Source: JBKJML01 sp046596415 (lineage in GTDB: Bacteria; Actinomycetota; Thermoleophilia; Gaiellales; Gaiellaceae). Taken from it: a stretch of DNA of 36,342 nt. Below are positions 31,393 to 36,342 of the stretch, in pieces; position 1 is the stretch's first letter; the number at the start of each line of letters is the position of its first letter. The stretch is taken from NCBI GenBank assembly GCA_046596415.1, contig JBKJML010000172.1:1-36342 (forward strand). The letters run 5' to 3'. A model generated the notes under the pieces. The model saw nothing but the letters and a program-made list of their open reading frames with translations. It searched no databases and was not told the origin of the DNA. Position numbers and translations under genes: made by a program.

Positions 31393-32603
31393 GCGGCGCG
31401 CGCAAGCCGCGCCTGCTCGTCCTCAACCAGTACTACTGGCCGGGGATCGAGGCGACGGCCCACCTGCTCGCCGAGCTGTGCGAGGCGCTCGCGGCCGACT
31501 TCGACGTCACCGTCGTCACCGGCCGGCTGCCCCACCCGGAGGGCGTGCCCGGGACGGTCGAGCGCAACGGCGTCCGGATCGTGCGCGTCCGCTCGACCGC
31601 ATTCGACCGGCGGCGCTTCGTGCCGCGCGGGATCAACTACGCGACCTACTTCATCCAGTCGCTGCGTCACGCCCTGAGCGCGCGCAAGCCGGACGTCGTG
31701 CTCGCGATGACTGATCCGCCGTTCATCGGCGATGTCGCCTGGATCGTCGCGCGACGGTTCCGGGTGCCGTTCGCCGTGATCAGCCAGGATGTCTTCCCGG
31801 AGATCGCCGTCGAGCTGAAGCGGCTCGAGAGTCCGGCGCTCGTCGCCGTGCTGCGCCTGCTCGTCAACTTCTACCTCCGACGCGCCGACCGCGTGGTGGC
31901 GATCGGCGAGACGATGCGCCGGCGGCTCGAGGAGAAGGGCGCCCGCCCCGAGCGGATCCGCGTGATCCCGAACTGGACCGACACCGAGAAGATCTCGCCG
32001 CGTCCCAAGGACAACGACTGGTCACGCGAGCACGGGCTCGCCGACCGGTTCGTCGTCATGCACTCGGGCAACATCGGACACGCGCAGAACCTCGACGCAC
32101 TGATCCGCTCCGCCACCTTCCTGCGCGATCTTGAGCGGCTCTCGATCGTGATCATCGGCGGCGGCGCCCGGCAGGGCGAGCTCGTGGAGCTGGCCCAGCG
32201 TCTCGAGGCGGACGCGGTGCAGTTCCTTCCCTACCAGCCGCGCGACGTGCTGCCGCTCTCGCTTTCGGCAGCCGACCTGCACGTCGTCGGCCTGGAGAAG
32301 GGCCTGTCGGGGTTCGTCGTCCCGAGCCGGCTCTACGGCGTGCTGGCGGCGGGCCGGCCGGTGATCGTCGCGGCCGACCGGGATAGCGAGACGGCGGAGG
32401 TCGTCGAGTCGTCGGGAGCGGGGATCGTCCTGCCGCCGGGTCGTCCGGAGCTGCTTGCAGCAGCGATCCGGCGCGCCCACGACGGCGAGCTCGACCTCGA
32501 GGAGATGGGGCACCGCGCCCGGGCGTACGTCACCACCGAGGCCGACCGCAGCGTGGCAGTCGCGCGGTATCGCGATCTGCTGCTCGAGCTCGTGCCGGCG
32601 TAG
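31389..32603 (+). CDS. Family 4 glycosyltransferase, WbuB/WcaI-like
   Basis: A 404-residue GT-B enzyme. LLVLNQYYWPGIEATAHLLA at the start, TDPPFIGDVAWIVARRFRVP, SQDVFPEIAVEL and the late PSRLYGVLAAGRPVIVAA block are the marks of the WbuB/WcaI subgroup. Characterised members transfer N-acetyl-fucosamine or fucose in O-antigen and colanic acid synthesis. VIPNWTDTEKI is the hinge and HSGNIGHAQNLDALI the donor-domain start. It is coupled to the carbamoyltransferase by a GTGA overlap, so the carbamoylated sugar and the one it transfers may be linked. A perfect inverted repeat follows its TAG stop. Confidence 0.9.
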   Translation: MSGARKPRLLVLNQYYWPGIEATAHLLAELCEALAADFDVTVVTGRLPHPEGVPGTVERNGVRIVRVRSTAFDRRRFVPRGINYATYFIQSLRHALSARKPDVVLAMTDPPFIGDVAWIVARRFRVPFAVISQDVFPEIAVELKRLESPALVAVLRLLVNFYLRRADRVVAIGETMRRRLEEKGARPERIRVIPNWTDTEKISPRPKDNDWSREHGLADRFVVMHSGNIGHAQNLDALIRSATFLRDLERLSIVIIGGGARQGELVELAQRLEADAVQFLPYQPRDVLPLSLSAADLHVVGLEKGLSGFVVPSRLYGVLAAGRPVIVAADRDSETAEVVESSGAGIVLPPGRPELLAAAIRRAHDGELDLEEMGHRARAYVTTEADRSVAVARYRDLLLELVPA

Positions 32604-32605
32604 CG

Positions 32606-32630
32606 CCCCGAGCTCCAACGCAGCTCGGGG
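32606..32630. repeat. Perfect 9-bp inverted repeat between GT4 stop and amidotransferase promoter
   Basis: CCCCGAGCT (32606-32614) and AGCTCGGGG (32622-32630) are exact reverse complements around a 7-nt loop. The repeat starts 2 bases after the GT4 stop and ends 1 base before CTATCAT of the next promoter. It could be a terminator hairpin without a T-run, or an operator overlapping the -35 region. Confidence 0.7.
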
Positions 32631-32631
32631 C

Positions 32632-32637
32632 TATCAT
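32632..32637 (+). promoter_or_regulatory. -10 hexamer TATCAT, near-leaderless promoter
   Basis: TATCAT is followed by 8 bases and the ATG at 32646. The surrounding GCTATCATCG is the same as at the carbamoyltransferase promoter. The perfect inverted repeat occupies the place where a -35 would lie. Confidence 0.6.
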
Positions 32638-32645
32638 CGACCGCA

Positions 32646-34502
32646 ATGTGCGGCATTCTCGGCATCGCCGCGCGCGAGCCTCTCGATCCCGGTCTGCTCG
32701 ACGCCATCGGCCTGCTGCGGCACCGCGGCCCCGACGGCGAGGGGCGCTACGTCGACGGGCGCGTCGGGCTCGCGATGCGGCGGCTCGCGATCATCGACCT
32801 CGAGACGGGCGACCAGCCCCACTCGAACGAGACGGGTGATGTGGTCGCGATGTGCAATGGCGAGCTCTACAACTACCGGGAGCTTCGCGTCGAGCTCACC
32901 GCGGCCGGCCATGTGTTCCGCGGTACCGGCGACGTCGAGACGATCCCCCACCTGTACGAGCGCGACGGAGAGCGGTTCGCCGAGTCGCTGCGCGGCATGT
33001 TCGCGATCGCGCTCTGGGACGCGCGGCGTCGTCGGCTCCTGCTCGCACGCGACCGCTTCGGGATCAAGCCGCTCTACCTCGCCGATACGCCGCACGGGCT
33101 CGCGTTCGCCTCCGAGCTGGCGCCGCTGCTCGCGCTCGGCGCCGACGCCACCGTCGACCGGCAGGCGCTCGGCGACTACCTGACGCTCGGCTACGTCCCC
33201 GGCCCCGGCACGGCGCTCGCGGGCATCCGCAGGCTCGAGCCGGGAACGACGCTCGTCTGGGAGGACGGCGTCACCCGCGAGGCCCCCTTCGGTGCGCTCA
33301 CGGCACCGGACGGCGAGGCAGGGCTCGAAGAGACGCTGCGCGAGTCGGTCAGATTGCACCTCCGCTCGGACGTCCCGCTCGCGCTCCTTCTCTCCGGCGG
33401 CCTCGACTCGTCGCTCATCGCCTCGCTCGCGGCCGAGGAGCTCGGGGCGCCGCCACAGACGTTCACGGTCGGCTTCGGCGACGCCGCCTTCGACGAGCTC
33501 GACGCGGCGCGCGAGATCGCCGGCGCGATCGGCAGCGACCATCATGAGATCGCCGTCCGGCCCGACGCCGCAGCAGACCTGCCCGAGATCGTCGCCCGGC
33601 TCGAGGAGCCGCTCGCCGACCCCTCCGCGATCCCGCTCTGGTACGTCTGCCGCGCCGTCGCCGGGCACGTCAAGGTGGCGCTCGCGGGCGACGGCGGCGA
33701 CGAGCTCTTCGGCGGCTACTCGCGCTACGCCTGGGACCCTCGCGCTGCCGCGGTCGGCCGCGCCCTGCCCGCGCGACGGCTCGCCCTGCTGCTCGAGAGC
33801 CTGCCGGGCGTCGGCGGACGTGGCGGCCGCAAGGATCCGCTGCGGCGGGCCGTGAAGCTCCTGCGCCACGCCGAGCTGCCGGCCGCCGAGCGCTACCTCT
33901 CCTGGTTCGCGCTCGCCTCCGACGACCTCAAGGCAGACCTGCTCGGCGGCGGGCTCATGCCTGCGGCGCGGGTCTTCGAGCGGCGCTTCGGCGAAGCCCC
34001 GGCGGGCCTCACCGCGCTCGGTCGGCGCCAGTACGTCGATCTCCGGACGATGCTGCTCGACGACCTGATGCTCAAGGGCGACCGGATGAGCATGGCCCAC
34101 TCGCTCGAGCTCCGGGTGCCGCTGCTCGACAACGAGGTGGCGCGGCTCGGGCTCTTCATGCCCGACCGGGAGAAGCTGCGGGGGGTGAAGACGAAGGTTG
34201 CGCTCCGTCAGCTTGCGGCGAAGCGGTTGCCGCCGGCGGTCGCGCGCCGGCCGAAGCAGGGCTTCGAGGTCCCGATCTCGCGCTGGCTCCGCGAGGAACT
34301 GTCGGAGATGGCCGGCGACCTGCTCTCGGCCGAGCGGCTCGGGCGGCGCGGGCTCGTCGATGCGCGGGCCGCCGGACGGCTCCTGGACGAGCACCGGAGC
34401 GGGCGCGCGGATCACGGCCTCCGCCTGTACGGGCTTCTGGTGCTCGAGCTCTGGCTGGACTCGCTGCCGCGGCGGGCCGCGGCGCCCGTCGTAGCCCGGT
34501 GA
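32646..34502 (+). CDS. asnB: Asparagine synthase-type glutamine amidotransferase
   Basis: A 618-residue two-domain protein. Cys2 of MCGILGIAA is the class II glutaminase nucleophile, and RHRGPDGEG plus CNGELYNYRELR complete the N-terminal domain. The synthetase domain has LLLSGGLDSSLIASL (near 250, ATP pyrophosphatase loop), ALAGDGGDELFGGYSRY (near 345) and LKGDRMSMAHSLELRVPLLD. All expected residues of glutamine-hydrolysing asparagine synthetase are present. Many AsnB homologues in polysaccharide clusters instead amidate a uronic acid or other glycan carboxyl. Here the flanking genes and the coupled GT-C gene (GTGA overlap) favour that, but ordinary asparagine synthesis is not excluded. Start fixed by the MCG motif and by TATCAT 8 bases upstream. 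Confidence 0.92.
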   Translation: MCGILGIAAREPLDPGLLDAIGLLRHRGPDGEGRYVDGRVGLAMRRLAIIDLETGDQPHSNETGDVVAMCNGELYNYRELRVELTAAGHVFRGTGDVETIPHLYERDGERFAESLRGMFAIALWDARRRRLLLARDRFGIKPLYLADTPHGLAFASELAPLLALGADATVDRQALGDYLTLGYVPGPGTALAGIRRLEPGTTLVWEDGVTREAPFGALTAPDGEAGLEETLRESVRLHLRSDVPLALLLSGGLDSSLIASLAAEELGAPPQTFTVGFGDAAFDELDAAREIAGAIGSDHHEIAVRPDAAADLPEIVARLEEPLADPSAIPLWYVCRAVAGHVKVALAGDGGDELFGGYSRYAWDPRAAAVGRALPARRLALLLESLPGVGGRGGRKDPLRRAVKLLRHAELPAAERYLSWFALASDDLKADLLGGGLMPAARVFERRFGEAPAGLTALGRRQYVDLRTMLLDDLMLKGDRMSMAHSLELRVPLLDNEVARLGLFMPDREKLRGVKTKVALRQLAAKRLPPAVARRPKQGFEVPISRWLREELSEMAGDLLSAERLGRRGLVDARAAGRLLDEHRSGRADHGLRLYGLLVLELWLDSLPRRAAAPVVAR

Positions 34503-36304
34503 GCCTGCCCAGCGTTCTCGCGCTCGGTCCGGCTGTGGTCTGCGTCTTGGCGTGGATCGGCGTCTCGCGCCTCCTTCCCGAGCGGGCTCTGGCCGGTCAG
34601 CCGCCGCTGCTCGCCTTTCTCACCCGCGTGGCGGTCGGCTCGATCGGCGTGTCGCTCGGTGTTCTCGCGCTCGGGCGCATCGGCTGGCTGGAGCGCCCCG
34701 TTGTCGTTCTCGCGACTGCCGGGCTCGCACTCGTGGGCCTGCCGCCTGCGCTCCGCTTCGCGCGGGCCATGCCCGGGCTGCGCCCACGATCGTGGCCGGC
34801 AGCCGTGTTCGGCGGCGCGCTCGCGCTGGCGCTCGGCCTCGATCTCGTCGCCTCGACCGCGCCGGCCACGGCGGCCGACGCGCTCCGCTACCACCTCGAG
34901 CTGCCGAGGCAGTGGCTCGAGACCGGCCGGATGTCGGACCTGTTCTGGCTGTGGGAGAGCTTCAGCCCGTTCGGGATCGAATCGCTCTACGCGCAAGGCC
35001 TCGCGCTCGGTGGCGACACCGTGGCGGGGTCGCTGAACGGCGTCTTCGCCGTCCTCGCCGCGCTGACGGTGGTCGGTCTCGCCCGCGAGCTCGGGGCCGG
35101 CAACCCGGTGGCGGCGCTCGCGGGCGGCGCCCTCTTTGCCCTTCAGGGCGTGGTGACGTGGTCGGCGACCTCCTCCTTCGTCGAGCTCGGTCTGACGTTC
35201 TACGTCGTGCTCGCCGCCTGGCATGCGCTCCGGTACGCGACACGCACGGGAGGCCGGCAGGCGGCGGCGTTCTCGGGCTTCCTGGCCGGTGGCGCCGCGG
35301 GGACGAAGTACCTCGGCCTCGCGGCCGCGGCCGTCGTGTTCGGCCTGCTCGCCTCCTGCCTGCTTCGCCGCAGGGCCTGGATCGACGGGCTCCTCGCCGG
35401 TTCGCTGGCGTTCGTCGCGGGCGGCGCCTGGTACGTGAAGAACGCCCTCGTGACCGGGAATCCGGTCTACCCGCTCTTCTTCGGCGGCGAGCGCGTCAAC
35501 GACGAGCTCCGGCGGGAGCTCGACGCGCTCGGCCACGCGTACGGCGTGGGCGGCTCGATCCTGCGGCTGCCGCTCCTGCCCTACGACCTCCTCGCCCACG
35601 GTGGTGCGTTCGACCGCGGCCAGTACGTGGGGACGGCGATCTTCGCGCTCGCCGCGCTCGCCCTCGTGCTCGCTCGGTCCCGTCCGGTTCTCTGGGCGCT
35701 CGGCGGGGCCTTTGCGTTCACGGTTCTGTGGTGGGAGCTCTCGCCCCAGGCGCGGTTCCTGCTCCCCGTCCTCGGTGTCCTCGCTGCATGCGGCGGCGTC
35801 GCGTTCGCGCGCCTCGCTACCAGGGGGCGCTCCGGGACGGTCGTGGCGGCTCTCGTCGCCAGCGTGGCAGTGGCGGTGTGGGCGGTACCCTCGGTTGCCC
35901 TGACGCGGCAGCTGCTGCCGGTCGTCGTCGGTGCGGAGTCGAAGCGGGCCTTCGTGCAGCGCCTGACGGGAACCGGCGACGCGCTCGACGCGATCGCTGC
36001 CGCGACGTCCGGCCCGGTGGCGTTCGCGGGCTACGACCTCACGTTCCACTTCCCGGGCCGCGTGATCCACCTCAACCGGCCGGAGTTCTCGGCGGCACCC
36101 GGGCACGCGAATGCCGCCAGGCTCGCGTCATACGGCGTTCGCTACCTCGTCGTGCAGGAGCCGAGCGACATTCCCGAGGTGGCGTCGCTCGCCGACTGCC
36201 TGAAGCCGGTCGAGCGGTTCCCGGCGAGCCTCGTCACCTCCCGCGCCCACCTCGACCGGACGCCGGTCGTCCTTGCCCTCTACGACGTGACCCCCTGTCT
36301 GTGA
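34499..36304 (+). CDS. GT-C-type integral membrane glycosyltransferase, paralogue of the 5925 gene
   Basis: A 601-residue polytopic protein, the same length as the GT-C at 5925. Shared blocks are ADALRYHLELPRQWL in the first outer loop, GTKYLGLAAAAVVFG, and WYVKNALVTGNPVYP before the later helices. The conserved Asp of DALxYH is the likely catalytic acid or base. The last 120 residues form a soluble, probably extracytoplasmic domain. As a GT-C enzyme it would use a polyprenyl-phosphate sugar and modify glycan or lipid-linked units outside the membrane. GTG at 34499 overlaps the amidotransferase stop by 4 bp, so the two are co-expressed. Similarity to the other GT-C is moderate and spread over the full length, suggesting an old duplication. 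Confidence 0.84.
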   Translation: MSLPSVLALGPAVVCVLAWIGVSRLLPERALAGQPPLLAFLTRVAVGSIGVSLGVLALGRIGWLERPVVVLATAGLALVGLPPALRFARAMPGLRPRSWPAAVFGGALALALGLDLVASTAPATAADALRYHLELPRQWLETGRMSDLFWLWESFSPFGIESLYAQGLALGGDTVAGSLNGVFAVLAALTVVGLARELGAGNPVAALAGGALFALQGVVTWSATSSFVELGLTFYVVLAAWHALRYATRTGGRQAAAFSGFLAGGAAGTKYLGLAAAAVVFGLLASCLLRRRAWIDGLLAGSLAFVAGGAWYVKNALVTGNPVYPLFFGGERVNDELRRELDALGHAYGVGGSILRLPLLPYDLLAHGGAFDRGQYVGTAIFALAALALVLARSRPVLWALGGAFAFTVLWWELSPQARFLLPVLGVLAACGGVAFARLATRGRSGTVVAALVASVAVAVWAVPSVALTRQLLPVVVGAESKRAFVQRLTGTGDALDAIAAATSGPVAFAGYDLTFHFPGRVIHLNRPEFSAAPGHANAARLASYGVRYLVVQEPSDIPEVASLADCLKPVERFPASLVTSRAHLDRTPVVLALYDVTPCL

Positions 36305-36312
36305 GCCGGAAC

Positions 36313-36318
36313 TAGACT
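36313..36318 (+). promoter_or_regulatory. -10 hexamer TAGACT, leaderless promoter of the next gene
   Basis: TAGACT ends 7 bases before a GTG at 36326. It lies in the 21-bp gap after the GT-C stop and predicts a new transcription unit continuing off the window. Confidence 0.5.
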
Positions 36319-36325
36319 CGCTCGC

Positions 36326-36342
36326 GTGCTCGCGCTGAAGCT
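36326..36342 (+). CDS. Start of a further gene (truncated by window end)
   Basis: Only GTG and four full codons (M-L-A-L-K) are visible. The call rests on position: 21 bp after the preceding stop and 7 bases after TAGACT, the arrangement seen at most first genes here. Nothing can be said about function. Confidence 0.45.

Noticed and set aside
32634..34415. A 593-codon minus-strand open frame
   Set aside because: Antisense to the amidotransferase, which has all its catalytic motifs; the frame results from GC-rich third positions.
34412..36106. A 564-codon minus-strand open frame
   Set aside because: Antisense shadow of the second GT-C gene with repetitive Arg/Glu composition.
1..36342. Mobile elements, phage genes, CRISPR arrays, tRNA or rRNA genes
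   Set aside because: No transposase or integrase motifs, no regularly spaced repeats and no space for RNA genes between the closely packed coding regions.

Overview
The window is one continuous, densely packed surface-glycan locus. It is high GC (roughly 70 % by eye), with 32 complete protein genes and one truncated gene at each edge. High GC, heavy use of GTG starts, almost universal ATGA/GTGA stop-start overlaps, and start codons sitting 6-10 bases after a TANNNT hexamer (the leaderless pattern) all suggest an actinobacterium. The gene style looks most like the deep-branching Thermoleophilia (Gaiella/Solirubrobacter-type), but that placement is inference. There are no rRNA, tRNA, CRISPR, transposase or integrase genes, and no gene-free stretch longer than about 100 bp.

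Layout: ten transcription blocks alternate head-to-head and tail-to-tail. (1) End of a GT2 gene at 1-714 (+). (2) Two GT4 genes, 3156 to 731 (-). (3) A Wzy/ligase-like membrane protein, 3225-4943 (+). (4) A 32-residue membrane peptide, a GT-C glycosyltransferase and a GT4, 7836 to 4897 (-). (5) A Wzx-type flippase, 7933-9465 (+). (6) A methyltransferase, 10109 to 9471 (-). (7) Three unrelated methyltransferases (FkbM, zinc-ribbon type, TylF), 10146-12729 (+). (8) An eight-gene operon, 21100 to 12674 (-): GT4, GT2, zinc-ribbon methyltransferase, second Wzx, GT4, GT2, methyltransferase, GT4. (9) A GalE-like epimerase followed by hddC-hddA-gmhA-gmhB, the complete set for GDP-D-glycero-D-manno-heptose, 21154-24896 (+). 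(10) A second Wzy-like protein, a zinc-ribbon methyltransferase and two tandem paralogous GT4s, 29583 to 24854 (-). Then come a carbamoyltransferase with a WbuB/WcaI-like GT4 (29680-32603, +), an asparagine-synthase-type amidotransferase with a second GT-C protein (32646-34502 and 34499-36304, +), and the start of another gene at 36326.

How the genes fit together: the sugar genes make an activated heptose. Fourteen glycosyltransferases (nine GT4, three GT2, two GT-C) can build and side-decorate repeat units. Seven methyltransferases, a carbamoyltransferase and possibly the amidotransferase add non-sugar groups. Two Wzx flippases and two Wzy-like proteins would export and polymerise or ligate the units. 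The duplicated Wzx/Wzy/GT-C sets suggest two related glycans or one complex glycan. No initiating phosphoglycosyltransferase and no chain-length regulator is present, so the pathway must continue outside the window or rely on genes elsewhere.

The most distinctive points are the full GDP-heptose module in a probable actinobacterium, the near-uniform leaderless promoters (including a divergent pair in a 36-bp spacer), an overlooked 32-residue membrane peptide with its own promoter, a perfect 9-bp inverted repeat over the amidotransferase promoter, and tail-to-tail gene overlaps of 43-56 bp.
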